From Ignelater luminosus (taxonomy: Eukaryota > Arthropoda > Insecta > Coleoptera > Elateridae): a stretch of 64,000 nt of DNA. Of this stretch, positions 24,915-37,426 are shown in pieces; position 1 is the stretch's first letter, and each line of letters opens with the position of its first letter. The DNA lies in contig VTPC01090562.1 in NCBI GenBank assembly GCA_011009095.1, forward strand, positions 62,001-126,000, written 5' to 3'. The translations under genes were made by a program, and so were the position numbers. The notes beneath the pieces were generated by a model. The model made no database searches. It saw nothing but the letters and a program-made list of their open reading frames with translations, and was not told the DNA's origin.

Positions 24915-26217
24915 AAGGGTTAGTCATAAGTAGAGCCACCTTTTTTAAATTGCAGAACTCTTGCCAAACAAATGAAAAACAGTTAATTTCTTTACTGTTT
25001 AGTAAATGTCATATTGACAGTTGAATACTAGCGTGAAAGATTTTGTCACAATATTAACTATTACAAAATGAAACGAATTGAAACTGAGTGTTTTGAGAAA
25101 CGAATGTGCGAGTTTCATACTCAGTGTGGTTACAGTAAATGTGCTGCATTCAACCATTTTAAAAATGAAGTAAAATCGCGCAGTAGCAAGTACAGAATAA
25201 TAAACCGATATGTTAAGAGAGGCGTGATGGAGTATCAGAAATTATTCAGAAGACCTAGAGTTGCAACAAGTGATCAAAATTTGTCACATTGGGAGACTGC
25301 TAAAAGGCAATTCTCGATTTTCAACGACTAAACTTGGTATTCGACTAGGAGTTTCTCAATCATCTATACAGAGAGCTAAAAAGAAGTTGTCTATTAAGTC
25401 ATGTGTCCAAAGATCTGCACCAAAGTATATAAAAAACCAAGAGGAAAGATGCCGTAAAGGAGCAGCGAAGCTTTACCGTGCAATGCTTGATGGAAAACAA
25501 ATTGTGCTGGATGATGAAAGTTATATACCCTGTGATCCCGATGAAATTCCTGCAAGAAGATTTTTTATGGCAAAAGACACTACTTCTGTTCCCTATCAAG
25601 CAAGATTTCGACCAAAAACTAAATTCCCCAGTAAATTTTTAGTATGGCAAGCGATTGATTCTGATGGTAATGTTTCTGAGCCCTGTGTGAGGAAAGGAAC
25701 GATTGACACCGATGTTTATCTAAATATTCTAAAATTTTTGATCCCAATTATTGAAAAACATCATTCAAAAGAAGATATAATCTTCTGGCCGGATTTAACA
25801 CCGGCTCATTATTCTAAAATAGTGACCAAATTTTTAACTTAGGTTAATGTTAAATTTGCTGATCCAGAATCAAACTCTCCAAATTTGCCTCAAGGGCGGC
25901 CAATAGAAAAATTCTGGGCATTATCAAAAAGAAAGTATTCTCAAAGGTCCGCACCAGCTAAGAACTTAAGAGGATTCCAACAAATTTGGAAAAATTTTAC
26001 TGCAGAAGTGGCAGCAGAGTCTGGGCAAAGTCTTGTAAAGGACCTTAAAAGAAAATTACGACTAATATCCACGGAACGTGTTTATGCTGCTTTAAAAATT
26101 AAAACTAATAAAAAGAAACATTAATTTTGTTATTTATATAAGGAAAATGTTTTGTTTGTATCATCTCATTCGATAAAGTGACTTTGAAAAAAGTGGCTTT
26201 ACTTATGACTAACCCTT
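24915..26217 (+). mobile_element. 1.3-kb Tc1/mariner-type DD37E transposon
   Basis: The ends match over about 30 bp (AAGGGTTAGTCATAAGT on the left, ACTTATGACTAACCCTT on the right) and are flanked by TA on both sides (24913-24914 and 26218-26219). The length and single transposase gene are typical of the superfamily. Confidence 0.88.
25068..26124 (+). pseudogene. DD37E Tc1/mariner-like transposase, one frameshift and one stop
   Basis: The reading frame starts with the ATG of MKRIETECFEKRMCEF. An N-terminal helix-turn-helix-like region follows (CGYSKCAAFNHF) and continues to about 25310, where a one-base slip moves it into the frame of TTKLGIRLGVSQSSIQR. The catalytic residues are D in VLDDESYI (near 25515), D in FWPDLTPAHY (near 25792) and E in RPIEKFW (near 25908). 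There are 37 positions between the second and third. A TAG stop at 25840-25842 lies between them; the frame resumes and ends KTNKKKH at 26124. All three catalytic residues remain. The protein would be about 350 residues, near the usual length. The copy is inactive as it stands. Confidence 0.85.
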
Positions 26218-26389
26218 TATATAACAAAACAAATGAACTGGACAGTAGAAATTTCGCTTATTCAGACTTTTCTAATTACATGGCTATTTCTTATTTCATA
26301 TCTGTAAACGACTGTGGCGCCCCCAAATCCTTCAGGCCCCCCGGCATTGCGGGGCTTTTGCGTCCACTATTTACGCCACTGGTTAAAAC

Positions 26390-28362
26390 ATCCTCTTTGA
26401 AACGAATTCGTTACCGCACCGGTTTTTTATACTTTTCGCAAGCCCCTCTTGTATACATCAGAAAGTCGTCAGATATTGTGCTAGTGGACGAACAAAAACA
26501 ACTAAACAACTTGTAAATCGAAGCTTTTAAATAGCAATTAATTGTTAAGGGTTGTTACTCGCTCATTTCACTAATAAAAGAAAGGTCATTAAAATTAATA
26601 AGCAGACATTGCTGCAATTAATTTTAGTTTAAATTGAATTATGTTTATATTAATCAAAGTTTTTTTTTGATTTATGGGTTCTCTTTGCTGGTTTTTTGTG
26701 TGTTCAATAATGAGGCTGTGAAATATTAAATGCCTTTTAAACACTTTAGTAAAATAAGAAGACTAATTGGAGTGGAGGGGCATGCTTGCTTAAAACTCGC
26801 TTACTATACATACATACTACATCATACATCTACATATTTGAATTTTTATTGACATAGTGATAAACGAACTATTCACAACTACTCTTTTTTAATTCAACAA
26901 CAAATCATGCGTATACCACCACTCACTTTTCCTCTATATATCTATTTTAATGATTCCCCCGAAATTGAAACTGAAAAACATCCATTGTTAAAGATTAGAC
27001 AGGATATCGGAAACCAGTATAAGGCCGAAACACATTAAAATAAACCCATTGAGTTTTATCTGTGTGTTTACCAATCGACTAGTAAGTAAATAGTAAGTAT
27101 ACATATAGAGAGACGGTAGTATTATGCGTACAAAACGTTTTCTTCATACGAATTATGCGATTGAGGAGGTTTCCCGTATAAGGGACTCACGAGAATCGCT
27201 CGTTTTGATGACAGGAAATTATTACATTCCACACGCATTGCGTGCTGCTTGTTGTTGTGTTCTTCCCTTCTATTCTCTTCGTCGCCGTTGTTGCCAACAC
27301 TATCGCTCGCACGGGGCTCCTTCGCTTAATTACGTCAGCAGAAACTTAACTATTCGAGGGAGCTACTGTTTGTATTAATTGCGTATGTTGTAGTATTATT
27401 GTTTGTTCTACAAAGTTTCCTATCCTTCAATATAATAATAATAATTTCTGGTTAATTACAAATTGTTGCAAATATTTTGATTTTCAAAAGAAAACATCTT
27501 GGTGGTTAAGGGGTATATTATACATAAACCTTGATTTCGTTAAAATCACGAGATAACTGGTTAGGAAATTATTTCTAAGGTAGAATATGTCAAATTTTCT
27601 TATGTACGCGTTTGTGAAAAATGATTTTTTCCAGCGAAAGCGGCAGGATTCATTATGTTCACCATGTGACGTCATTTGATACTTTCATAGTTAACTAGAT
27701 AAAAACGAAAAAGTGTCAGACTCTTATATTAAACTCCAAAGCTAACTCGACTTTGCAAAGATGCAAAACTATCTAATAATTATGAGGAAACATTTTATAT
27801 CAGACAATTGTTAAGATTCAGCTTTAAGTATACTCAATATTTTGCATAAAAATCTGTCTTATAACGTTTCAGTTTGAATTTACATTATTTTACAAAAAGT
27901 AAATTTGATGGTAAAAACAAGAAGATGAAGGATTATTGTAGGTTTGCTACCTATTCTTGTTTGCAATTAACCCTTAAAGTATAGAAAACTTCTTATTTTT
28001 ACCATTGCATACACTTTTCTGTAAATATTTTAGGCTCAGATGAACTAACATAAATTCTTGCGTTTATGAAGCAAGTAGCCGTAGTTTACATTTTTATCAG
28101 TACAAATATTCTGCTATTTCTTATAAAAATTACACCTTAGCCCAGCGCGCTTGTATAGAGAACCCTTAAATGTTAATTCTAAATAAGAAAGTTAATTGAT
28201 AATTTTCAACTTTAAAATATTTAGTTCTCAGTGTTGCTAAACTAGTAAATAACTGAATTTGAAGGAGTAATTAAATCATAAATTATGAAATTGACAGTGT
28301 AGATTCGCGAGGTATTTCTTCAAATAGAACCTATACTAACATAAGTCGATTAGTCTTAATAA
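26390..28362. other. AT-rich region with one moderately GC-rich pocket
   Basis: 27120-27365 is somewhat richer in CpG (CTCGTTTTGATGACAG, CTTCGTCGCCGTTGTTGCC) with an ATG-started 84-codon frame of no recognised family. It could be a conserved non-coding or promoter segment. The rest shows nothing. Confidence 0.4.
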
Positions 28363-28738
28363 CGGAATTACTTGTCTTCCAAGTTGCATGCAGACTTGTT
28401 AACTTTTGGTTACATCATCAGAATATAAAGTATCTCTATTAGAAAAATTGTAGAGAACTACTTTCCGGATGTTTTAAAACTACTTATAATAATTATACCC
28501 AGAATATACTCTATAGCTGAGGTAAATACCATTTGAAGAAAAATAAAAAGGAACTTATAACTGTCCTGTATTAACTACAGAGCACACCCTGTATAATTGG
28601 AAGTAGTTTTAAAACACTCCAAAGACGTTTCTCTGCAGCTTATTATAATAAAAATGTTTGATATCCTGCTGAAAAAAAACTATATACCTACCCGAAAGTT
28701 AACCTGTCTGCATGCAACTTTTGAAGACCGATAATTCA
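28363..28738. mobile_element. ~375-bp foldback element with ~140-bp arms
   Basis: Left-arm blocks AAGTTGCATGCAGAC, GTTAACTTT and GTTTTAAAACTACTT recur inverted on the right (AAGTAGTTTTAAAAC, AAAGTTAAC, GTCTGCATGCAACTT) in mirror order. The centre at about 28490-28592 contains CACACCCTGTATAATT and a decayed partner. Outer flanks show no certain duplication. Confidence 0.65.
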
Positions 28739-31700
28739 TTGTCAGTAACTAAACCGGATCCACTGCAGGTTCCCTTTGAAATAAGCTTGCCTAGTCATTA
28801 TGAATCTGCCCTGGTTTCAATCTCACGGTGCTATTAACACCCTGTAGATTATCGCAGCATCCAGAATTATTCTGTGATTGATTTAATGCACTGAAACGTG
28901 GGAGTAACACATATCAGCTTTTCTTAAGTAAATTTGTAATCTCACCAAGGAAATAATGATAGAAAAGAAGGAATCGGCTTGATATTAGTAACTTTTATTA
29001 CAGAACGACACCTAAATAATTTCTCCGTATTTCCGGGTGGAATACAGCTTATTCTTGGAGCTACGCCGCACATCCTAATGCTCGGCAGCTTTATTAGTTG
29101 CAAAGAATTCTAATTCGTTTGCCCGATTCATGTAGTTTTTCACAAATGGTTTTTAAAAAATTGTTCGTTGAAGTGTAACTAATATTTATAGTTTTCACCT
29201 TTTTAATCACCATAACAGTTTACGTATAAAACTAACTTTGACTTTCAATTATTTGGAAACTAGGCAGACAAAAAAATGAAAGGTTTTCTAAAAATATTGC
29301 TTACATTTTGTTTTTAAGCCAAATCTAAGCATTGGCCTTTTGGTCACCAAATTTCTCAATAAACTTTAAGACGTAAATAAATTTAGTAGTACATTTCTTA
29401 AAATTAGAAAAAAAGAAGGAAATGGTTTAAATATAACTAACAGGTTGTCAGCGTCGTTATTTAAATAGTAAACATCCCAATTCATTGGTAACTTCTGATT
29501 GTTTTGATGGGTGAATTACTTCTATTTCGTGTTCACCTGTGCTTCCTGAATATAAATTTTTAAATTACAGTACCAAATCTGTTTTAGTATTCCTCTTCAG
29601 TTACTCGTCTACTTAAATTTCGATCTTATGTGTTTTGATTATGAAATAAGATAATGATTCTCTTCTTTTCTTTTTCAGTTCGGTTTTATATTTGAAATTT
29701 TATTTTGATAGAATTAGTTTCTTCGGGTTGATGACTAAAAAACGTCCTGCTACATACTGGAATATAGAGTGTACTATTACCATCACAAACTTCCAACAAT
29801 AAAAAAGAGGCATAAAAACTAGTTAAATACAAATAATAAAATTTCTTAATTCTAAAATTCCTGGAATCAATTTATTATGCGGCAGCTGTGTTTCAATACT
29901 GAAGAGGGCAACAGGGCAACGGCATTGAAACACGTCTAAAAGGTGCGTTAGACCTGCGAATGTAATGTGGGAGGCCAAGCTTAGGAGCGGATATTGCCGG
30001 TGGTATCATCGGATGGATGGGTACAAATCCCCAGGATCATCTGTGGTTTTCTTCGCGGTGCTTGCCTATCTTGTACTGACAAGGGTTCAATATTCGTTCG
30101 TTCGGCATTTGCGTTATACACTGGCAATCTCTTCTGTGTTGTGTGCTCGTTACGCCCCAAATGTTTACACACCTGCCGATCTCGCGCCATCTAGCGAAAC
30201 TATTTTTGTTGTCGATCTCACTGGGTTAATGGTTGATGGTAGCAATATAATTATTGTTATTTTGAATGATTGTATACATTAAAAAAAATTATCGGGGTCA
30301 AAAAGGGGTTTAGTCTTTTTTTTCATAACAAATCCACCCTCGAGATGACTGTTAATAGAAATTTAATAATACCGTTACAGTTGTTGAATTCAAGTTTCCT
30401 CTCTGAGGTTTACCACGTCAATTAGAGAACCACACAAAGAAACCATAAAAAAAGAAGGAAGAAAAATGAAAGTTTAATCTCAGTAGTTTTTTTCCTAGTC
30501 ACGTATTAGAAACAACTCAAAAGATGCCTACGAAATAAGTATTAAGGGGAGTTTATGAACGCATTTTCTGTTTGCCAAGCAGGAAATTACAAATGTCTCA
30601 CGTCTATCCAATTTAATAATGCAAGAAGAATGTTTCGAGATTAGACAATGAGGAATTCAAAAAGGTCTTGGTCAAATTAAATGTACACATCTAATTAATT
30701 TCGAAAATGTTTACATACTATCATTAGCATATGAAAGAAAGTGTGATGTTAACGTTCTTTTTTTGTTGCAGGTACGTGTGCATTCCTTTTATGAAGTGTT
30801 AAACTTCTTAGTAAGTAATAAGAAAATTGATTGGCATTTATATTGAAATAGTTAGTACATAATAATAAAAGTTAAATTTATTTAAAATTAAAGGGCGTTA
30901 CGTTGAAGCTAAAATAAATGATTTTGTTAGTAGTATTCCAATATTCAAAATTATATTACATCTCTACCAATCTTTCAACTTGTCAAACACCTGACAAACT
31001 TTGAATTCTCTTAATTAATGCTTCCCACATTACCTCTCATTATGCGTAATATCTGATGGTCCATTCGTGATTATCTTTCTGCAATAGTTTTAAATAATAA
31101 GTTTAGCGTCCTCTACTGACAAAACTGCAATTAATGGAAACATTTTAAAACTTACTATACAGGGTTATAACTTGTAACATATTTTTCCTACCATTGGGAT
31201 CTTGTAAAAGTTTTTCAAATAAATTTATATCTTACTAAAAACAAAATTCTCGATTTTTTCTAAAATCGTCTATCGTTGTAATGGGTAAAGTATGAATATC
31301 AAGGAAGAAAAGTTATTCCGGGAGTTTTTTACTTTCCTACTAAGATAGAGTTGATATGTATCTTCTTTATTAATGGAACTCCTACTTGATCTTGGATCGG
31401 ACTCCGGGATCAAACTAGCTTGGGGATTAAGTAGGGTCGCAATTCAAAACTCTACTTTGTCTAGGTCAGAAAATAAGTAATTCAATGTTGCTATCATATT
31501 ATCACCAAAATATCCGCAGACTCTGGGACCAAATTGGGTTATTCCAACACTGTTTGAATTAGTTGAATAGTTCGCTTTGAATTTTTTCCATGAAATAAAA
31601 TTATAAATACGTCTGTTTTCGTGAGGTATTAAGCATACATCGTTTTATGTATACACGAAGATCCACGCGCATGGTTGGCTATAAGATATTTTCAGGGAAT

Positions 31701-31908
31701 GGACAAAGGTTGAAGAAAAAGAACCCTTTCTATTCCATTATTGGACATTCATTTAAAAAGAACTAAACACCAAAATCCAGAAAGAGGGGAGACAAATGCC
31801 ATTATGTTCGCGCTTTAATATTTTTATTCAAAGAACTCTTGTTTCAAACCTCAGTTCAGTTACATGTTTCTGGATCTTTACTTAACATTATTTGTCTACT
31901 TATAGTAA
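28739..31908. other. AT-rich region, no gene supported, one GC-richer pocket
   Basis: 29935-30230 is richer in G+C and CpG (GGATATTGCCGGTGG, CGATCTCGCGCC) and open on both strands. It contains no recognised domain, and a promoter or unrecognised exon is possible. An isolated CAGGGTTATA terminus lies near 31160. Confidence 0.4.
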
Positions 31909-31916
31909 CGTTTGGA

Positions 31917-33623
31917 CCGAGCTGGGTAGTAATTAATTACTTTGCAATTTAAATTACTAATTTAATTACTTTCCACAAAAAGTAATTGTAATTAAATTCA
32001 TACCAGTAAAAAGTATTTAGTAATTTAAAAATTATTTTTAAAGTAATTTATAATAAATGTAACTTAAGTAATTGAATTACTTAAAGAGTAATTAAATTAC
32101 CTAAAAAGTAATCAAATTAATTGAAAATTTGAAACAACCAAAATTTAAAAAAAATCAAAATAACTAGTTCTAACAGGTAACACTTGCACATCATTCTTTT
32201 TTAATTTTGGAAAAGGGTGCATTGTTTTATGTATTGTTATAATATATTAGGTAGTCCCATTCGAACAGGACCGTGTTCGCTCGCATATTACAAAGACAGT
32301 AGAGGGCGCTATAGCTCAATTTGTTTTCGAGTTCCTACATAATAAATATTATATAGGAACTCTAATTTGTTTATGTTTTGAATCTGTCATCATTCAGTGT
32401 GTTTACAAAAAATTTGCATTGATTTCAACTTTAAAATGGACCGACAAAAGTTAATTGATTCAGTTAGTGATTATGATCAACGTAATTACATAAAGTTTGC
32501 GGTTTTGCATGGAAAAGCGCCAGCCGAAATTCAATCTGAATTAAAGGCATCGTTAGACAAGATGGCAATGCCGCTCAGCACGGTGAAAAATTGGGTAACA
32601 AAAATCAAGCAAGGTAGAATTGACATGTCGGAAGCCCGTGGTGGTGCCTATCATTCACTTGATAACCGAGACGACGTGATGGCGATAATTCAAGATCGTT
32701 TGCATCAAAACAGAGGCTGGTCTGTGCGCGAACTTGCCCGCGAATGTCAAGTTGCGCAATAAACTGTACACCGTATTTTGGCAATTGATTTGAAAATGAA
32801 AAAATTGGTGTCAATTGGGTGCCCCGCGAACTGAACGAAGAACAGCTTCAAGCAAGAATTGATGGGTGTTTTCATAATCTACTCCGTCATCGGCGCCACC
32901 CAAGATTGCTAAACAGAACTCTTGCCATCGATAAGTCATGGATAGGATTGTACACGGCACCCAAATCAGCCAATAAGCGAACTTGGGCCTATCCGGGCGA
33001 GCCACCGGCAACTCAAGTCCGTGAAGACTTGCATCCTGTTAAACGAATGATCATGATGGCCATGGACATCACCGGCATTGCTTTCTGCGATCTGCTACAG
33101 CAAGGACAAACTGTTATCGGCGAGGTGTACCGAGACTTTCTGGCTCGCAATATTCCAAATTTGATGGCGGCACGCAACGTCAAGAAGTCTATTCTCGCAC
33201 ATGACAATGCGCGTCCACACATTGCCAATGTTGTGCGTGAGTGGCTTATCAAAACCAAATCGAAACAAGGATCCAGCCACCATATTTGCCAGATTTACAG
33301 CCATGTGATTTCAACTGTTTTGGCAATCTTAATTTTAGTTGTTATCTATGTAACAGAATTATGAAGCTTACGCGACTTTAATTGACATTGATATGCTGGA
33401 AAATGTTTAGAACTTTTGCTGTAATACTGAATATATTTCCTACATCCGCTAAATTAGATTAATTAAGTAATTAGATAGTAATTCAATTACTTTTACCAAA
33501 TAATTTGTAATTTAGATATTTCGCTTGCAAAGTAATTTTGTAACATTGTAATTTAATTATTTTTATGAAAAGTAATTGTAATTAGTAATTAAACACTTTT
33601 AAAACGTAATTTACCCAGCTCTG
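31917..33623. mobile_element. hAT element rich in TAATTAC repeats, interrupted by a mariner
   Basis: The termini are CCGAGCTGGGTA and TACCCAGCTCTG. The flanking octamers CGTTTGGA (31909-31916) and CGTTCGGG (33624-33631) match at six of eight positions, fitting an old hAT duplication. About 240 bp inside each end is packed with AGTAATTA/TAATTACT motifs. The middle 1.1 kb is mariner-derived. Confidence 0.7.
32436..33383 (+). pseudogene. Mariner-family (DD34D) transposase, broken by stop and frameshifts
   Basis: The ATG at 32436 opens a helix-turn-helix region (MDRQKLIDSVSDYDQRNYIK) and continues to a stop at 32760-32762 after ECQVAQ. Downstream frame slips lead into CPRELNEEQLQARID (from 32819), AIDKSWIGLY with the first catalytic D, and HDNARPH with the second. 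A further slip at about 33265 leads to LPDLQPCDFNCFG, whose final D is the third. Allowing for the slip, 34 residues separate the last two, which is the mariner signature. TATTAGGTAGTCC at 32245 could be the left terminus (TTAGGT-type). No right terminus was recognised. Confidence 0.8.
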
Positions 33624-33631
33624 CGTTCGGG

Positions 33632-34494
33632 GAATCTCATTAACAGCGTCCTCATTCACTGATCAGTCTTCCGATGCAAAAAGCTTTTTGGGCTATTTTA
33701 CTTTTCCCATCGGGAGATGGGTGACGCTGTCAAGTACCTAGCATATCGCTTTTAGACTATTAATCAAATAATCGTCTAAATCAATGCTTTTGGAGATCTG
33801 AAAACGTCATAAGTCTAATACTCTGGAACTTTTCAGCGTTGGCTTGTTATTTCTTCAATTCTACGTACGGTGCAAATAACGAAGAGCTTTCTGCATAGTT
33901 TATTCGGAAGCAAATTCGAACAAAACAATTAGGAGTCATCAAAATAAAAATTTCCAGAAATTACAGTGACAACCTTAAAGAATCTTTTACTAATAATGCC
34001 TTACCAGAAAACAATTTTAATATTTAAAGGGTATGCGAAGGATATACAGAAATCTTTTGTTTCAAACTCCAGGGCATTGTCGAAACGTTGCTATTATTAC
34101 TTGCAAAGAATCTAAAAACGGGACACCGAGGCACTTCTTGTTGAAACACCGATGTTTGATCTAAAAGAAAACTCTTACTGATCAATCCAAAAGCAGAACG
34201 CTTTGGTACTGTTATCCATCAGTCTCTAACACCATTGGCTGTATTCTTTTTGGATAGGATCTCGAACTTCTTTCGATGATTAGCAGAACCGATCAAAGCA
34301 TTAAAATGAAGTAAAAATTGCGAAGAAAAGCACAACAAAAAGGGATCTTTTCTAAATGTGGATTTTATATCAGGCCGAAATGAAGTTGCTTTTTTGGTCC
34401 TGAACACCTTTAGATTCCTATTGTGAAGTCGTCTTAAGAACCGTTAACCATACTTAAATATTATATCTAACTTACCTTTTGACTGTTTTTTCAG
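33632..34494. other. Spacer, nothing recognised
   Basis: No domain-bearing frame or repeat structure was found. Confidence 0.45.
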
Positions 34495-34763
34495 TTTTGA
34501 TCTTGGGAATTAACTTTTTTATACTAAATTGTATAGGCTATCCAATTCGCGAAACATTTTTCAATCCGTTTATAAATAGCGGCGCTAAAAACTTAAAGGT
34601 ATACACTAAAGCAATAAAACAAAAGAAAGCTACTTACATTAGCCGAATTGATGACTTATACTTTAACATTTGTAACAAAAATGAGTCCTTGGGAAAAAGG
34701 CCAGAATTTCAATTCTTTACTGACATTTTGGAGGACTTGGTTGTTCCACATCTGAATAGTTGA
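34495..34763 (+). other. Unrecognised open frame after an acceptor, possible terminal exon
   Basis: A polypyrimidine tract and CAG (CTGTTTTTTCAG) end at 34494. The 89-codon frame that follows contains YPIRETFFNPFINSG and PEFQFFTDILEDLVVPHLNS and then a stop. The composition looks protein-like, but no family is recognised. It could be the last exon of an unseen gene, a transposon scrap, or chance. Confidence 0.25.
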
Positions 34764-34934
34764 GCGATTTTAAAAAGTATAAAGCAAAGACCTTATCATT
34801 CTAAAAGTTTTCTAGCATATCTCGTTTTTACGGTCTTGTGCATTCACGACAAGTGGATCGGTAAAGACTCGTGACTCATATTTTTTTTTATGAAGCTGTA
34901 ACAACCACCCCCACAACCTTTGCAAAGAATGGGG

Positions 34935-35120
34935 GTCTCGTAGAAGAAGCTCCCACAAAGTAGTCTGATTTGAAAAGCCCGCGGGGGAGTCTCGTGTTCG
35001 GCTAGAAGTCCGACGGGGACTCTCTTATGTCGGAATCTTGAAGGGCCTTCTTATTCAACCAAGGAGGCCGGGAGGATCCTTCATATTGAAATCCTGATGG
35101 GCCTTGTGTTCGGAATTGGA
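34935..35120. repeat. Degenerate ~30-bp tandem repeat, GC-rich
   Basis: Loose units such as TCTTATGTCGGAATCTTGAA and TCATATTGAAATCCTGATGG, each followed by GGCCTT, recur at about 29-31 bp spacing. Similarity among units is low to moderate. Confidence 0.4.
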
Positions 35121-37426
35121 AGAAGAGGTCTCTTGTTATTTTGAAACTTTTATGTTTGCTAAGTATCTTGAAAAACAGTCGTATAACTTTTGTTGGTTGT
35201 CCCTCACAATACCTTATGCCTTCTTCCATACTTCAATAAGAATTATTCTTTTATATCCCATTATAAAAATACTAAGTCTTTTTATTAGTTTCTATGCTAG
35301 GAACACTGTTAACGTCTATCAAGATTTACCAAGATTCTAGGTTGAACACCATTTGACGGTGAAATTAAAATGCTGAAAGAATTGTGCAAAATTTCAGACA
35401 CCTATGGTAACTAGGTACTGGACAGTACTAGGTTTCGAGATTCAATTTGAAATTTGGAGTACATTTTCAGCCAGATTCTATTCTTTGAGTTTTATTTTCT
35501 TTAGGGAATTAATTTTGTAACTTCTATTAAAACATTTTAACACGTTATTACAACACCATTTCAGTATTTCCTTTGATTTGATGTTCTATTAGTTTAACGT
35601 TATCCTCAGGGTAATATTTACCTTTTACTATTTACTCTTGGAGCTGATCCTTTGGTATCCAACTGTATGTGTAACGTTTATTAGAATATCAAACAAATAC
35701 CTCTTTAACATAAAAGGCTTTAATCTAATAAATTTGGATAGTTTAATTTCTTATTTATTCTAATTAATTAAATTAAACGCTCATTCTTGAAACGTGTTTG
35801 TAAAAGTAAATTGCGAAACGAAGATTTTACCTAAAAATTGTAATTATTGCAGTAAAATAAATTTAAATTTCAGAAAAAGATATCTCCGGAAAAAAAACTT
35901 ATCCATCATTTTGTGTCTTGTCAGGAAACTTTTCCAAGTTATTTCCTTATAAATACTGTTCTTCGAACATGTAACCAAAATGGATTCGAATTTCACTAAA
36001 ATCTGACAACAAAAAAGCAATAGATCTTCGAATGTCTCCCTGATGATTAGTGTGGTAAAGAAGTCCATAAGACGGAGAGAAGGAGAAAGAAAAGGAATGT
36101 CGCAAGAAAACGGCGTGGAAAGAAAAGAAAACAAGTCAAAATTATTTCTAACAAATTCAGCTTGTTTTCTCTTTTTGCTTTAAATAAAATCAATAGATAG
36201 ATAGGAGGATTTATTTTGCTTAAAGAGAAAAGAATCCGCGGATGCTGGTCGATCGATCACACACACATATAAAAACGGTTTAATAAATGATAGTTAATGA
36301 TGTGGGAAAAGATGAAACGAATCGCACCCAATTATCCTTTTTATACATGACACATCATCATTATCATCACCATCATCATCATCGATTGCTAATTACTTTA
36401 TTACTTACAAACCACCTACAAGGGTATGAAATAGGTTTCGCAGCATGTTAATTACTGTACGTATTAATTATTATTTGTTACATTTTGTGCTCTGTTTACG
36501 TTATCGATTGAATATCGTCATAGCCATCAGCTAGAATTCTAGACATGTTTCTATTATTTAGACAAACTCACTTTTCTGCATTGAACATAAAACAGCGTTA
36601 AAAACGGTTTTTGTGAAAAACAAAAGAGAATATCTGTATTATTCCCAAGGACGAACAATTTTTAAAATAAAGTATTATGAGAAATTTCAGCTGTGTTTTC
36701 GTAACCCAATTTTCATTGAAGTCTGTGTAAATATCTACATGGTAATTTGAATATTAACCTAAGCAAATAAAGAACGGTGTTATTAATCAAGACTAATTAA
36801 ACCCGTAAAAAATAGCTCGCATTTCTTAACATTTTGATCTTTTTGGTTGTTTTTGCTCACTGTGTTTATTCAAACCCTTTTACAAATTTAAAAACATGAA
36901 ATGTCAGTTCTTTAAATAAACGACAAACGATCCTGACAATTGCTAAAACACAGCCTTTTCTGGTTTAATTAATAAGGGAGCTTGTAAATTTCAATTTTTT
37001 GTTTTTGAACCTTAGGCAGTATGTGCGTGGGTTCTCTGGGGTCCGATGGTGCCGCTGTAGGTTAGCTTTTGGTTTTAGAGCAATATTGTTGAATTCTTCC
37101 GTCCTTGTTATTATTACAGAGCACTAATCATGACTTCGACCCGGAATTAATATTGTTTTTAGATTTGGTTATTTATGTAACAAGTTGCAAATGAATTATT
37201 TTTTACTACGAATTAAATGCGAGATTTTTTCTAATATCGTTCTAAAATCTGAACAAAAGTTTCAAATAACTTTATAATTTAAGTTACTTTTGTTTTCATT
37301 GTGATAAAATCGGTTCTAATACTTCGTTGCTAAGGAAATTCTAAATAACTTTAGGTACTTTTAACATTGGTTGCGAAAAGTAACACTTTACTGTGACAGT
37401 CAAAATGGCAACAAAATCTCCATTAA
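35121..37426. other. AT-rich region, no gene supported
   Basis: A (CAT/CAC)n-like microsatellite occurs near 36352-36385. Open frames here are short and featureless. Confidence 0.5.

Larger units (their letters stand above)
24760..26381. mobile_element. hAT element with perfect 8-bp duplication, carrying a DD37E transposon
   Basis: The ends are CAGTGGCGTAAATA and TATTTACGCCACTG, with GTTAAAAC on both sides (24752-24759 and 26382-26389). Once the inner 1.3-kb element is set aside, only about 320 bp belong to this element. It is G/C-rich near the ends (GGGCCCCCCC and CAGGCCCCCCGG). It is therefore a non-autonomous hAT that later received another transposon. Confidence 0.92.

Noticed and set aside
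29965..30282. Plus-strand 105-codon frame with a hydrophobic stretch (FFAVLAYLVL)
   Set aside because: No family was recognised and the minus strand is open too. It is kept only as a GC-richer pocket.
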